Source: Sutcliffiella horikoshii (GTDB taxonomy: Bacteria; Bacillota; Bacilli; Bacillales; Bacillaceae_I). Taken from it: a stretch of 64,000 nucleotides of DNA. The notes beneath the pieces are model-generated. The model did not search any database. It saw nothing but the letters and a program-made list of their open reading frames with translations, and was not told where the DNA came from. Below, one piece after another: positions 24,898 to 33,784 of the stretch. The translations under genes and the position numbers were made by a program. Position 1 is the first letter of the stretch; every line of letters starts with the position of its first letter. Location of the stretch: positions 2,744,666-2,808,665 of the forward strand of contig KV440964.1 of assembly GCA_001636495.1 (NCBI GenBank), in the 5' to 3' direction.

Positions 24898-26868
24898 TTA
24901 TACCTCCTCAGTTGCGACCAACAAGTTATCATTTTCTAAAATATTAGGATCTTCTTCCAACCCAAAAGCTACATGACTTTCAATCCACTTACGTCTTGGT
25001 TCCACTTTATCACCCATAAGCGTAGTCACACGGCGTTCTGCACGGGCTGCATCATCGATTCGTACGCGAATAAGGGTACGAGTATCAGGATCCATCGTTG
25101 TCTCCCACAGTTGGTCCGCATTCATCTCTCCAAGACCTTTATAACGCTGGATAGTGTAGCCACGCCCAATCTTTTGGATGGCACCCTGTAGTTCCTCATC
25201 TGACCATGCATATTCCAATATCTCTTTCTTCCCTGTCCCTTTGCTCACTTTATAAAGAGGAGGAAGTGCAATGAACACTTTTCCAGCTTCAATAAGCGGC
25301 TTCATATAACGATAGAAGAAGGTCAGAAGCAGCACCTGAATGTGTGCACCATCTGTATCGGCATCGGTCATGATGACGACTTTGTCATAGTTTATGTCAC
25401 CCACAGAAAAGTCCGGGCCTACTCCTCCGCCTATTGCGTGGATAATCGTATTGATTTCTTCGTTTTTAAAAATATCCGCAAGTTTTGCTTTTTCGGTATT
25501 GATTACTTTCCCTCGAAGTGGCAAGACTGCTTGAAAACGGCGATCACGTCCTTGTTTTGCAGAACCGCCTGCAGAGTCACCCTCCACCAGATAAATTTCA
25601 TTCTTTTGGGGATTACGGGATTGTGCAGGTGTCAGCTTACCACTCAACATAGCGTCAGAACGCTTTCGTTTCTTGCCGCTCCGAGCATCTTCTCGGGCCT
25701 TACGGGCTGCTTCTCTTGCTTGGAAAGCTTTTATGGATTTTTTAACAAGCATCGAACTTGTTTCCGGATTTTCCTCGAGGAAGTAGGCTAGATGTTCTGA
25801 AACCACACTATCCACAGCGGAACGGGCCTCACTTGTCCCTAGTTTCCCTTTCGTTTGTCCTTCAAATTGCAGGAGTTCCTCGGGAATTCGTACAGAAATA
25901 ATGGCAGAAAGTCCTTCTCGGATATCTGAACCATCCAGGTTTTTATCTTTTTCCTTCAAAAGGCTCACTTTTCTTGCGTATTCGTTAAAGATACGGGTCA
26001 TTGCCGTTTTAGCCCCCGCTTCATGAGTCCCGCCATCTTTCGTCCTTACATTGTTTACAAAGGACAGGATGGTTTCGGAATAACCATCATTAAATTGAAA
26101 CGCGAAATCAATTTCAATCCCGTTCTGGGCACCCTCCAATGAAACGACATTATGTAAGGAGTCCTTCTCCTCGTTAAGGTAGGAAACAAACGCTTCTATC
26201 CCGCTCTCATAATGAAATACTTCTTTGACTGAATTTCGTTCATCGTTAAGTTCTATTTTCAAACCCTTAAGCAAAAAGGCTGATTCTCGAAGACGTTCAC
26301 ACAAAGTTTCAAAGTTATAGGTTGTGGTACTGAAGATAGTTGTATCCGGTTTGAAATGAATGGTAGTACCTGTTTGATTGGTTGTCCCGATCTTCTCCAA
26401 GGTAGTGACAGGCTTTCCACCATTTTCAAAACGCTGTTCATAGACAATGCCATCCCGCTTGATTGTTACAGTCAACCATTCGGACAAAGCATTTACTACT
26501 GAGGCACCTACACCGTGTAGCCCTCCACTTGTTTTATATCCACCTTGACCAAACTTTCCACCTGCGTGTAATACGGTTAAAATCACTTCGGGGGTAGGTT
26601 TTCCCATCTTGTGCATTCCGGTAGGCATTCCTCGGCCTTTATCCTTCACGCTTATGCTGTTATCTTTGTGTATCGTCACAATGATATGATCCCCAAATCC
26701 ACCTAATGCTTCATCGACGGAATTATCAAGGATTTCGTATACAAGGTGATGAAGACCTCTGCTGTCCGTGCTTCCAATATACATACCAGGACGTTTACGT
26801 ACAGCTTCAAGACCCTCTAATACCTGTATCGCATCATCGTTATAATCAAACGTATTTTTTGCCACCAA
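24898..26868 (-). CDS. parE: DNA topoisomerase IV subunit B
   Basis: About 656 residues. The GHKL ATPase shows YEILDNSVDEALGG and GLHGVGASVVNALS. The Toprim domain shows EGDSAGGSAKQGRD and DADTDGAH. The C-terminus RRVTTLMGDKVEPRRKWIES is typical of the GyrB/ParE family. It provides ATP-driven strand capture for ParC. The ATG at 26874 overlaps the ribosome site AAAGGGG. TTG at 26868 (7 nt spacing) or GTG at 26865 (10 nt) are the real candidates; the GTG start would best match the usual M-A-x N-terminus. Confidence 0.94.
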   Translation of the reverse strand: MVAKNTFDYNDDAIQVLEGLEAVRKRPGMYIGSTDSRGLHHLVYEILDNSVDEALGGFGDHIIVTIHKDNSISVKDKGRGMPTGMHKMGKPTPEVILTVLHAGGKFGQGGYKTSGGLHGVGASVVNALSEWLTVTIKRDGIVYEQRFENGGKPVTTLEKIGTTNQTGTTIHFKPDTTIFSTTTYNFETLCERLRESAFLLKGLKIELNDERNSVKEVFHYESGIEAFVSYLNEEKDSLHNVVSLEGAQNGIEIDFAFQFNDGYSETILSFVNNVRTKDGGTHEAGAKTAMTRIFNEYARKVSLLKEKDKNLDGSDIREGLSAIISVRIPEELLQFEGQTKGKLGTSEARSAVDSVVSEHLAYFLEENPETSSMLVKKSIKAFQAREAARKAREDARSGKKRKRSDAMLSGKLTPAQSRNPQKNEIYLVEGDSAGGSAKQGRDRRFQAVLPLRGKVINTEKAKLADIFKNEEINTIIHAIGGGVGPDFSVGDINYDKVVIMTDADTDGAHIQVLLLTFFYRYMKPLIEAGKVFIALPPLYKVSKGTGKKEILEYAWSDEELQGAIQKIGRGYTIQRYKGLGEMNADQLWETTMDPDTRTLIRVRIDDAARAERRVTTLMGDKVEPRRKWIESHVAFGLEEDPNILENDNLLVATEEV

Positions 26869-26951
26869 AAACATACCCCTTTCAATGCTACTGCCAATAA
26901 ATCTTTATGTATAAGTAAAACTGTTTAAGTAAACGCATTTGTCGTTTCCCA

Positions 26952-26965
26952 ACAACAAATATTCG
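26952..26965 (-). promoter_or_regulatory. Weak LexA-like box upstream of parE
   Basis: On the minus strand CGAATATTTGTTGT matches CGAAC-N4-GTTCG at seven of ten fixed bases. I recall parEC being listed in the B. subtilis LexA regulon, but this match is weak and could be chance. Confidence 0.25.
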
Positions 26966-27065
26966 TTTATATATTATCATACATTTGGAACTTGTCTATG
27001 TTCTATTGTATAGAGTTGTTAGCCATTAGCCAACAAAATTTGGCGTAATTTGTCAGAAAAAGAAT

Positions 27066-27098
27066 AAAAATCCTTGTTTCATAAATAAAAACAAGGAC
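27066..27098 (-). terminator. Terminator of yneT
   Basis: TCCTTGTTT at 27071-27079 pairs with AAACAAGGA at 27089-27097. On the minus strand TTTTTATTC follows. Confidence 0.75.
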
Positions 27099-27106
27099 GA
27101 ATTGAT

Positions 27107-27520
27107 CTATTTGGTTAAAGCGTGCTCCACTTTAATACAACGATCCATAATTACAGTATAGCCCTTTTCTTTCAATAGTTCATACGTTTTTTCATCAGCA
27201 AGGCCAAGTTGTGCCCAATATACGTTCGCGTCCACCTGCAGAAACTCCTCTGCAACACCATATAAATGTTCGGAGCGACGGAAGACATTGACAATGTCTA
27301 TATGACCTTCCACATCTTTTAAGGATGGGACAGCCTTCACACCAAGAACTTCCTTGGCGGTTGGGTTAACCGGAATAATCTCAAAACCTGCGTCCTGCAT
27401 TGCTTTTGACACCATATAGGAGGTGCGGGATGGATTATCAGACAATCCAACCACAGCAATCCGTTTGCTCTTCTTCAAAATCTGCCCAATCTCTTCACGG
27501 CTCGGTATGCTAATATTCAT
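27107..27520 (-). CDS. yneT: CoA-binding domain protein YneT
   Basis: 137 residues forming one Rossmann-type CoA_binding_2 domain: KKSKRIAVVGLSDNPSRTSY for the nucleotide loop, GFEIIPVNPTAKEVLGVKAV, and YWAQLGLADEKTYELLKEKG. In B. subtilis yneT is a neighbour of parE and plsY, as here. The function is not known beyond presumed CoA or nucleotide binding. It is transcribed away from plsY and has a terminator behind it. Confidence 0.85.
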   Translation of the reverse strand: MNISIPSREEIGQILKKSKRIAVVGLSDNPSRTSYMVSKAMQDAGFEIIPVNPTAKEVLGVKAVPSLKDVEGHIDIVNVFRRSEHLYGVAEEFLQVDANVYWAQLGLADEKTYELLKEKGYTVIMDRCIKVEHALTK

Positions 27521-27708
27521 CTTATCATTCCCCTTCTTTTGTATTTATTTATTGTTATACCCGTTTTAACTTGTTTCAACTACTTCTCACAACCTGATAT
27601 TAAGACTTACTCATAAAAAATTCGAGATAACTTGCAATAAAACCTTTGCTTCCTGTTAAATTTAACATATATTAAAGATAGGAATTAATACATAAAGGGG
27701 TTTAATGA

Positions 27709-28314
27709 ATGACTGAACTACTTATAATTATACTTGCATACCTCATAGGCTCCATTCCTTTCGCACTTGTTGTGGGAAAAGTGGGCTATGGAATTGACAT
27801 CCGAGAACACGGAAGCGGAAACCTAGGTGGGACGAACACTTTTCGAACATTAGGTATCAAGGCTGGAATGATTGTCACAATCTGCGACATTTTGAAAGGT
27901 ACATTAGCTGCCTCCCTGCCATTTCTCATTGGAGCCGACATTCATCCATTACTTGCTGGCGCTTGCGCTGTGGTCGGACATGTTTACCCGGTCTTTGCTA
28001 AATTCCGCGGAGGGAAAGCCGTTGCCACTTCAGGCGGTGTACTATTGTTCGCCAATCCACTAATGTTTGGACTTATGTTATTTTGTTTTTTCCTTTTCCT
28101 ATTCTTAACAAAGTATGTATCCTTATCTTCGATGCTTACCGGAGTGGTAACAACGATTTACAGCTTTATCTACGGAGATTTGCCACTTATCATTGCGGTG
28201 TCTCTGCTTACAGCATTCGTCATATTCAAACACCGGACGAATATTGGCCGGATCATCAACAAGTCGGAGCCGAAAATCACATGGTTAAGTTTAAAAAAGA
28301 AAAAGGTTTCATAG
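27709..28314 (+). CDS. plsY: Glycerol-3-phosphate acyltransferase PlsY
   Basis: 201 residues with about five membrane helices. The three PlsY motifs are visible: [28 protein letters not shown] and [17 protein letters not shown]. It transfers acyl groups from acyl-phosphate to glycerol-3-phosphate, the first step of phospholipid synthesis, in the cytoplasmic membrane. AAAGGGG lies before the ATG. It is divergent from yneT, as in B. subtilis, and ends in a terminator. Confidence 0.94.
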   Translation: MTELLIIILAYLIGSIPFALVVGKVGYGIDIREHGSGNLGGTNTFRTLGIKAGMIVTICDILKGTLAASLPFLIGADIHPLLAGACAVVGHVYPVFAKFRGGKAVATSGGVLLFANPLMFGLMLFCFFLFLFLTKYVSLSSMLTGVVTTIYSFIYGDLPLIIAVSLLTAFVIFKHRTNIGRIINKSEPKITWLSLKKKKVS

Positions 28315-28346
28315 AGCATTCGAGATTTTCTCGGATGCTTTTTTCA
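28313..28346 (+). terminator. Terminator of plsY
   Basis: AGCATTCGAG pairs with CTCGGATGCT around ATTTT (one mismatch), followed by TTTTT. Confidence 0.8.
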
Positions 28347-28349
28347 TTA

Positions 28350-28533
28350 GGTTCTTTTCTCAAAGATTGTTGCAATTTACTTGTAAAAAGTCGGCAATTG
28401 GACTTTTTACTGCTTTCCTACTCAATTGGGTGCAAATAGTTTATTATGTACATCAGGGAAAAGAGCACGACAGTATGGGAAATAACGGTTGATGTATTAA
28501 TACGAAAAAGCAGCAAAGTTTACGAAAAGAGCC
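28350..28533. mobile_element. 184-bp MITE-like element, copy 1
   Basis: It begins GGTTCTTTTCTCAAAGATTG and ends GCAAAGTTTACGAAAAGAGCC; the ends form imperfect inverted repeats of about 24 bp. A second copy in reverse orientation lies at 58693-58875. Shared inner blocks include AAAAAGTCGGCAATTGGACT and GAAAAGAGCACGA. It encodes nothing, so if mobile it depends on a transposase elsewhere. It sits between plsY and the end of the NUDIX gene. Confidence 0.8.
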
Positions 28534-28543
28534 TTTCATTAAC

Positions 28544-29011
28544 TCAATGCTTGGTTATCACTTCTTTAACGGCTTGTTTTTCTTTATCATCCCAAACTAC
28601 ATGCTTCTCGAATGTTCCTGCTTCAAAAAACAAAGGGAACCTTTCTTTGAACCAATTCTGCATAGGAAGCTTTAACGCTTCCGTAATGGTCACCCACTTT
28701 AATTCGCCTTCTGGTGGAGCTTTTAAAAGATCCCCTTTAAACGTATTCGTTATGTAGTTAAAGACCATATATCTTTCATCATTTATTTCGTCCACATACT
28801 CATCAAGGCCTTTATACACGAGATCGCTTACCTCCAGGCCTGTTTCCTCACGTACTTCGCGTATAGCACCTTCTGTTAGACTCTCTGGAAAGTCGACTTT
28901 ACCACCTGGTCCGATGTAACCAGGAAACCCTTTTTCCGATGGTCTGTTAATCAAGAGCACGTTCTCTCCATCGACTACAAGACACATCGTATACATACTT
29001 ATTTTAGTCAT
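28544..29011 (-). CDS. NUDIX hydrolase (8-oxo-dGTP diphosphatase type)
   Basis: 155 residues with a complete Nudix box: GGKVDFPESL followed by TEGAIREVREETGL (G-x5-E-x7-REUxEExGU). The N-terminus TKISMYTMCLVVDGENVLLI and the GFPGYIGPGGKV stretch suggest the MutT-like 8-oxo-dGTP group, but substrate choice cannot be read from sequence. Its start is one base after the stop of a 43-aa membrane protein gene, so the two are probably translationally coupled. It is the last gene of a six-gene minus-strand run and abuts the MITE-like repeat. Confidence 0.87.
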   Translation of the reverse strand: MTKISMYTMCLVVDGENVLLINRPSEKGFPGYIGPGGKVDFPESLTEGAIREVREETGLEVSDLVYKGLDEYVDEINDERYMVFNYITNTFKGDLLKAPPEGELKWVTITEALKLPMQNWFKERFPLFFEAGTFEKHVVWDDKEKQAVKEVITKH

Positions 29012-29012
29012 C

Positions 29013-29144
29013 TTATTTCTCTCCTGAGTTTTTCGTTTCCAACAACTCTATAATTCTCTTATTCTGCTTTACAACTTGTCCTAGATAAGAAATGATGGTT
29101 CCGACACCTACAGCAATTCCTATCAGTAGTAATGTGATAAGCAA
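29013..29144 (-). CDS. 43-aa single-helix membrane protein coupled to the NUDIX gene
   Basis: TTG start with GGAGGTG 8 nt upstream. The product has one hydrophobic helix (LITLLLIGIAVGVGTIISYL) followed by a charged tail ending LLETKNSGEK. The stop TAA is followed by one base and then the NUDIX start codon, which indicates coupling. I recognise no family. The evidence is the ribosome site, the length of open frame and the tight junction. Confidence 0.65.
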   Translation of the reverse strand: MLITLLLIGIAVGVGTIISYLGQVVKQNKRIIELLETKNSGEK

Positions 29145-29168
29145 ACTAGAAGCACCTCCCTTTATGCT

Positions 29169-29567
29169 TTAATCTAAAGGGGCTACAAGCTCCACCTTAA
29201 TCCGGTCGGGATCTTCAAAAAAAACAGCATAGTAGTTTTCTCCACCCGCATAAGGATGCTTATCCGTGTATAGCATGTTTACCCCTCGAGACTTTAATTG
29301 TTCTGTCAGGTAATCTACCTGCACCCTTGATGATGCATGAAAAGCTAGATGATTAAGACCCACTCTGCATCGATGATAAGGAATATCTAGAAATCGTTCC
29401 TCCGTTTGAACAAAGACGATGTATGTATCTCCTAACTTCCAACTCTGGCCATTATTCCAGTCCTGATAGAGCTTATAACCTAATTCTTCTAGCAACCAGC
29501 CCCAGAACTCTTTTGTTTTCTTAAGATTAGAAACATACAGTTCTATGTGGTGTAGCAATCCTGTCAT
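29169..29567 (-). CDS. VOC (glyoxalase-fold) family protein
   Basis: 132 residues. It begins MTGLLHHIELYVSNLKKTKE and ends DPDRIKVELVAPLD, the two halves of a vicinal-oxygen-chelate fold; H and E metal ligands are in place (HHIE, VGLNHLAF, KVELV). The open frame extends to 29621, but the ATG at 29567 has AGAAGGAG in place. It overlaps the end of the upstream nucleotidyltransferase gene by ATGA. The substrate is unknown; relatives include glyoxalase I and drug-binding proteins. Confidence 0.8.
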   Translation of the reverse strand: MTGLLHHIELYVSNLKKTKEFWGWLLEELGYKLYQDWNNGQSWKLGDTYIVFVQTEERFLDIPYHRCRVGLNHLAFHASSRVQVDYLTEQLKSRGVNMLYTDKHPYAGGENYYAVFFEDPDRIKVELVAPLD

Positions 29568-30145
29568 GATATTACTCCTTCTGCATGGAAGACTGTTAAA
29601 TTCGGCCAAATATCTTGCCAATTTTTCTTCTTCAATCGCTTCTCATAGATAATTAATCGATCAGATGATGTTTTAAACGTAGCAGTGGGTTTTACTGACA
29701 GGTTCACTAAATCTTGTATACCACAAGGAGTTGCTAACTCCAATTTATCATCTTCATTCATCCTCACACCGATAGCAGTAGCCGTTTCAGGAAATTTAGA
29801 CATTGCTTCAATGGAATTCTTGTAGGGTGGCACGTTATTCACCACGTGCATCCTTGCTTGATTCTTAACCGACCAAGGAGCTTGTGGGTATAGTTGCAAA
29901 AGTCGCCTTTCTAACTGTTTTTCCTTCTCCTCGGATATATCCTTACTGTCAAAATAAATAAAATCTATATCCGGCACTGGTGTTCTGATGGTATAACAGT
30001 GCAAGGCGTCCCACACTTTTGACCTTACAAACCCTGCACACACCCACCAGTCAGGGAGATCTAGTGCATATGCAGCTTTTATAATTTCCATCATCCATTC
30101 ATCTGATTGAATTAGTTTTAATATATCTTCTTCCGTCTTAATCAA
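29564..30145 (-). CDS. Nucleotidyltransferase family protein (COG3575 type)
   Basis: 193 residues. The text WWVCAGFVRSKVWDALH followed by PDIDFIYFDSKDISEEKEKQ is the G-x-x-R plus D-x-D arrangement of small nucleotidyltransferase-like proteins (COG3575/DUF925, from memory). The C-terminus has EKRLKKKNWQDIWPNLTVFH. The exact reaction is unknown. The gene overlaps the VOC gene by 4 bp and starts 52 bp after the phospholipase-like gene. Confidence 0.75.
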   Translation of the reverse strand: MIKTEEDILKLIQSDEWMMEIIKAAYALDLPDWWVCAGFVRSKVWDALHCYTIRTPVPDIDFIYFDSKDISEEKEKQLERRLLQLYPQAPWSVKNQARMHVVNNVPPYKNSIEAMSKFPETATAIGVRMNEDDKLELATPCGIQDLVNLSVKPTATFKTSSDRLIIYEKRLKKKNWQDIWPNLTVFHAEGVIS

Positions 30146-30197
30146 GAAATATGCCTCCTTTTACGACACACGAACATATATTCTCATTATAACTAAG

Positions 30198-30824
30198 TTA
30201 GCATGTGGATAGCAAGAGTTTCCAATTTGTTGTTTGCTTGATGGCTTGACATCCTTTGTCAATAGAGGTTTCCATATACCCAATTATCATTTCCATTGTA
30301 AATACTTGTAGTGGCTCTTCACTAAGTATAGATTTCATATCTTGTTCAACATATGGTAAAAAGTTTGATAGCTGCTCTGTAGATACTTCATCAAGATTTT
30401 CCGCTTGCCCCTTAGTATAACTCTCTTTCAGCCTATCCCCATCTATTTTATAATGATGCATCAACTTTGCATTTAGGAGCTTAAAGTCGTTGTGATACCT
30501 CTCAAAAATGGAAGGATCCTTCTCCATACGGTTTTTCAACCAGGGTAAAAAGAAGCCTGACAGCCAAACTTCATCCGCTACCAAGTGAGAATAATAACCT
30601 TGGATGTACCCAATATTTTGATGCTCCCGATATTTTTGATGAAAGCCTTTATAGTCAATAGTCCGGGTATAGTCCATCGTGTTACCCTTATAAAAATGGG
30701 AAAGGTCCTTAGAGGAAACAGCATCAGGTGCAATCGCTCCCAAAAGGAAGGAACCTACATCCTCTATCTGTAGTCTAGATGCTATTTCGTGACCAATTAT
30801 CGTATGCATGAGGCGTGAACCCAT
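30198..30824 (-). CDS. Zinc-dependent phospholipase C-like hydrolase
   Basis: 208 residues. It starts MGSRLMHTIIGHEIASRLQI and has GAIAPDAVSSKDLSHFYKG and GYIQGYYSHLVADEVW. These supply the His and Asp residues that bind zinc in the phospholipase C / S1-P1 nuclease-like family. The substrate is unknown. The open frame extends to 30854, but the ATG at 30824 has TTGGAG upstream and fits the family start. It begins 2 bp after the stop of the phosphatase gene. Confidence 0.75.
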   Translation of the reverse strand: MGSRLMHTIIGHEIASRLQIEDVGSFLLGAIAPDAVSSKDLSHFYKGNTMDYTRTIDYKGFHQKYREHQNIGYIQGYYSHLVADEVWLSGFFLPWLKNRMEKDPSIFERYHNDFKLLNAKLMHHYKIDGDRLKESYTKGQAENLDEVSTEQLSNFLPYVEQDMKSILSEEPLQVFTMEMIIGYMETSIDKGCQAIKQTTNWKLLLSTC

Positions 30825-30826
30825 TT

Positions 30827-31411
30827 TTATTTCGCTCCAAGGTGCTTGGTACAATTATATAATTCACATTCCCAAAGCCCTTCTCTAACTTTAACAGTGG
30901 AAACAGAGGTATTCTCTAAGTGGTCATCCACTTTAAGATCTTTCACCAATTCTCCAAGAAGATGTCTTATATAGGCACCATGACTAACTACCAAAACATT
31001 TTGATCCGGGTGCTTTTCCGTTACATCTTCAATAAAGGAGAGTGCTCTTTGCAGCACCATTTCTTTCGATTCAATTCCTAAATCCAGCTCTCTCCAATTC
31101 CCCCCCCATTTTTCTATTCTCTCTGGTTCAGTGGTACCTTCAATCTGACCTCCATTAACCTCTTGGAGCCGTGAATCCAGGAATACCTCGGTTACATCCA
31201 GATTTCTTGCCACAATCTCAGCAGTCTGTTTTGCTCTTAATAGGTCACTAGAATAAATGACATCCCAGCCTTCACTTTTAATTCTTTCTGCTAATAATTC
31301 TGCATCTCTAATTCCATCCTGATCAAGAGGGATGTTGGAACTGCCCTGTGCTCTCCGCTCTTTATTCCAAGCAGTACTTCCGTGGCGTACAAGTCCTAAT
31401 TTGGTCATCAT
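30827..31411 (-). CDS. Histidine phosphatase family protein
   Basis: 194 residues of the phosphoglycerate-mutase-like superfamily. The catalytic LVRHGSTAWNKERRAQG is at residues 7-23, and the second histidine is in LVVSHGAYIRHLL. It belongs with the broad-specificity PhoE/GpmB group rather than the glycolytic mutase. AAGGAG precedes the first of two ATGs. It heads the six-gene run phosphatase, phospholipase-like, nucleotidyltransferase, VOC, small membrane protein, NUDIX. Confidence 0.87.
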   Translation of the reverse strand: MMTKLGLVRHGSTAWNKERRAQGSSNIPLDQDGIRDAELLAERIKSEGWDVIYSSDLLRAKQTAEIVARNLDVTEVFLDSRLQEVNGGQIEGTTEPERIEKWGGNWRELDLGIESKEMVLQRALSFIEDVTEKHPDQNVLVVSHGAYIRHLLGELVKDLKVDDHLENTSVSTVKVREGLWECELYNCTKHLGAK

Positions 31412-31616
31412 TAAACACTCCTTCGTTTGGAATAGAATGAATTTTTAGTTTAATAGAAAATTACAGGAATGACAACTGATTTTAAACAGAAAGAACGGTG
31501 TCTAAAACCTGGTTCAATTATAAGCAAGGCAACGTTTCAAAAAGGTGTATACAACTCTTTAATAATTGTGTAAAATTACACTAAAGGAAACCTATTTACT
31601 ACAGGAGGGTCATAAT

Positions 31617-31874
31617 ATGAAGATTTTTCCCCTTGTATTATGGAATGTATTGTCCGGTTTACTTGTATTATTATTTTCCTTATGGCTAGCAGGACCGGGA
31701 ATCGCTGAAACTGAAACTCCTACATACAACTTTTGGTATTTACTCTTCTTTGTTGTTTGGCTTATCGGATTATCCCTTCAATTTAAACGTCCTCTTAGAA
31801 AAATTGGATTTAGCATAACGCTAGTTCCCTTTATTTTTTATTTGGTCCTTACCGTTCAGGCAATAATAATCTAG
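31617..31874 (+). CDS. Small membrane protein (85 aa)
   Basis: Three hydrophobic segments: VLWNVLSGLLVLLFSLWLAG, FWYLLFFVVWLIGLSLQF and FSITLVPFIFYLVLTVQAII. There are no recognisable family motifs. The open frame extends to 31566, but the ATG at 31617 has ACAGGAGGG 8 nt upstream. It is followed after 29 bp by a DUF3139-like gene; the two are probably co-transcribed. Confidence 0.7.
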   Translation: MKIFPLVLWNVLSGLLVLLFSLWLAGPGIAETETPTYNFWYLLFFVVWLIGLSLQFKRPLRKIGFSITLVPFIFYLVLTVQAIII

Positions 31875-31903
31875 TTTTGAATGAAAGAAAGAGGTGATCC
31901 AAG

Positions 31904-32323
31904 TTGCCGTCAAAGAAAGTTTCTATCGTGCTCATAACCGTTTTCATCATCATTATCGGGATTCCTAATGCATTTCTTTATGTGCTGAACAACGGAAATC
32001 CGATTAACAAATACTATGTTGAGAAGCATATACCTGCTCATCTGTCAGAAATGGGATACTCAAAACAGGATATTGTCCTACAGGACTACATAGAGCCCAA
32101 ATACTTGATTAATAAAGATGTCTATCACGGACACTATAGGGTTGTATTTAAGGATGAACCTAACCTGGAGTACTTGTATGGGATTACGAAAAACGATAAG
32201 GAAGTAGTACAATTCTGCGAAAAAGAAACGCGTATCGGCGACAATTCCTATGGAGATATGACAGCCGAGAAGACTAATCATAGTGAGGAAATTTGCTTGG
32301 GTTACTTCGAGAATAGAGAATAA
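31904..32323 (+). CDS. DUF3139-like anchored protein
   Basis: 139 residues. A single N-terminal anchor (VSIVLITVFIIIIGIPNAFL) is followed by the DUF3139 hallmark KYYVEKHIPAHLSEMGYSKQ. The rest is an extracytoplasmic domain of beta character. The TTG start has GAGGTGATCC directly upstream. No function is known for the family. A terminator hairpin follows. Confidence 0.75.
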   Translation: MPSKKVSIVLITVFIIIIGIPNAFLYVLNNGNPINKYYVEKHIPAHLSEMGYSKQDIVLQDYIEPKYLINKDVYHGHYRVVFKDEPNLEYLYGITKNDKEVVQFCEKETRIGDNSYGDMTAEKTNHSEEICLGYFENRE

Positions 32324-32338
32324 TAGCTTTGTAGGGTT

Positions 32339-32380
32339 AGCCGCTCGACTTTTCAGCTTCTAAAAGCGGAGCGGCTTTTC
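32339..32380 (+). terminator. Terminator of the DUF3139-like gene
   Basis: AGCCGCTC pairs with GAGCGGCT over a 22-base loop, followed by TTTC. Confidence 0.65.
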
Positions 32381-32918
32381 ATTCATGATTACACTCCATC
32401 AACCAACAATCCCTATATTTTCTTTCATGCAGCATATGGTTGGAAAGCACCCTTACTTTTTGAAAACCGCATTTTTCATAACATTTTATTGCCCTTACAT
32501 TGGTTGTCATCGGATCCATAACAATGCGACTAGCCTTTTTTTTGTTAAAAAGATAGTCCACCATGGTGGTGACGAGCAGGGTACCTATCCCCTTGTTCCA
32601 GTATTCAGTTTCTCCAATAAACTGATCCAGTCCATATACCCCTTTCAACCCCTGATAGTCTGATAAGTTACTTGTATCAGTATTGATAGGATAATATTGA
32701 ATATAACCAATTTCTTTTCCTTGGTAGACAACCATACACCTATTTACTTCATCATCTCTGTTGAAGAATTTCCTCTTAACATCTTCCAAATTAAACGATT
32801 TATCTCGTCCCTCATAAAACTTTAATACTTCCGGACTGGACAGCCATTTATGTATTTGCCTAACGTCCTTAGCTTGTATAAGTTCCCTTATATGTAATGC
32901 TTCCTTTTGATAGATCAA
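32379..32918 (-). CDS. GNAT acetyltransferase, AAC(6')-like
   Basis: 179 residues of the GNAT fold. The acetyl-CoA loop reads YWNKGIGTLLVTTMVDYLF, and the later segment is IVMDPMTTNVRAIKCYEKCGF. The spacing and the QFIGETEYWNKGIG sequence resemble aminoglycoside 6'-N-acetyltransferases and related stress acetyltransferases. Resistance activity cannot be claimed from sequence. TTG start with TAGGTG upstream. It is the last of four tightly linked genes. Confidence 0.78.
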   Translation of the reverse strand: MIYQKEALHIRELIQAKDVRQIHKWLSSPEVLKFYEGRDKSFNLEDVKRKFFNRDDEVNRCMVVYQGKEIGYIQYYPINTDTSNLSDYQGLKGVYGLDQFIGETEYWNKGIGTLLVTTMVDYLFNKKKASRIVMDPMTTNVRAIKCYEKCGFQKVRVLSNHMLHERKYRDCWLMECNHE

Positions 32919-32926
32919 CCTAACAC

Positions 32927-33784
32927 CTACCCACGGCTAAAAGATTTTTTAAACCAGTAATGAATTTCACTCTCTAAGCATTCAAGCAATTGCTTATTAG
33001 GATGAATCAGTTTCAACCTGAAATAAAAGGCTTTCATAAAATTAGTCACTGTTATTTTATTCCGGTAATTGAACAACGCTTGCCCATCCCTTACCTGTTC
33101 TTTTTCCAAAGAGGAAGATAGACATTTTATCCAACTGTTAAGCACATGTTGTTCCAAACCTCTTTCCAATAATGCTTCCACAACGAAAATCAGCCGCTCC
33201 TCTTCCTCATCTCTGTAAACTATCCCTTTTAACAGACACTCTTGTATAGCTTTGTGCACATTAGGAAATGATTCCGCAGGAAAATGGATATGATTAACGA
33301 GGGCAGCAAGCATATCCGCCCCATGAGCTATACTGTGCGCCCACCCTTTATCTTCTACAAACCCTCGTGTATCCTTTTCCTCATGCAGGTATCTAAGAAT
33401 CGTTTTTGTTATTTCTTGTATTTTCTTACTATCTATAAATGATGTTTTACTATCTTCGGTTAAAATTAATGCAATGACCAAAGAAGAAAAAGAGCGGGTA
33501 AATACTGAATCTGTATTTGTTTCGCCGATTCTATAAAATAAATGGTCCTGATCCAAACAAGTATCGAATATGCTAGCCATTTTCCTTTGTGAGATAAGAC
33601 TGTCTCCTATTAACTTAACAAACTTTGAGTATATGAGCTGATCCCTTAATACAGGATCAAGAGAGCCGATGTGTGCCAGCATGGATTCCATTACTATGTC
33701 TCTGAAATTATCATCCATTACAACCCTATTATTATCTATAGTCATAAGCAAATCCTTCAAGGTTTTCTCTTCGTATATCATCAT
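32927..33784 (-). CDS. DUF2785 family protein
   Basis: 285 residues, all helical in appearance. The family mark is GFVEDKGWAHSIAHGADMLA in the middle of the protein. Its function is unknown. It overlaps the stop of the HAD gene upstream (ATGATGA) and lies 8 bp before the GNAT gene, which places it inside a translationally coupled group of accessory enzymes. Confidence 0.8.
   Translation of the reverse strand: MMIYEEKTLKDLLMTIDNNRVVMDDNFRDIVMESMLAHIGSLDPVLRDQLIYSKFVKLIGDSLISQRKMASIFDTCLDQDHLFYRIGETNTDSVFTRSFSSLVIALILTEDSKTSFIDSKKIQEITKTILRYLHEEKDTRGFVEDKGWAHSIAHGADMLAALVNHIHFPAESFPNVHKAIQECLLKGIVYRDEEEERLIFVVEALLERGLEQHVLNSWIKCLSSSLEKEQVRDGQALFNYRNKITVTNFMKAFYFRLKLIHPNKQLLECLESEIHYWFKKSFSRG

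Noticed and set aside
22654-25791. ORFs of 72-149 aa on the plus strand opposite parC and parE
   Set aside because: Antisense shadows of highly conserved genes, no ribosome sites.
29567-29621. Longer N-terminus of the VOC protein
   Set aside because: It would overlap the nucleotidyltransferase more deeply, and the ATG at 29567 has a proper ribosome site and the family start.
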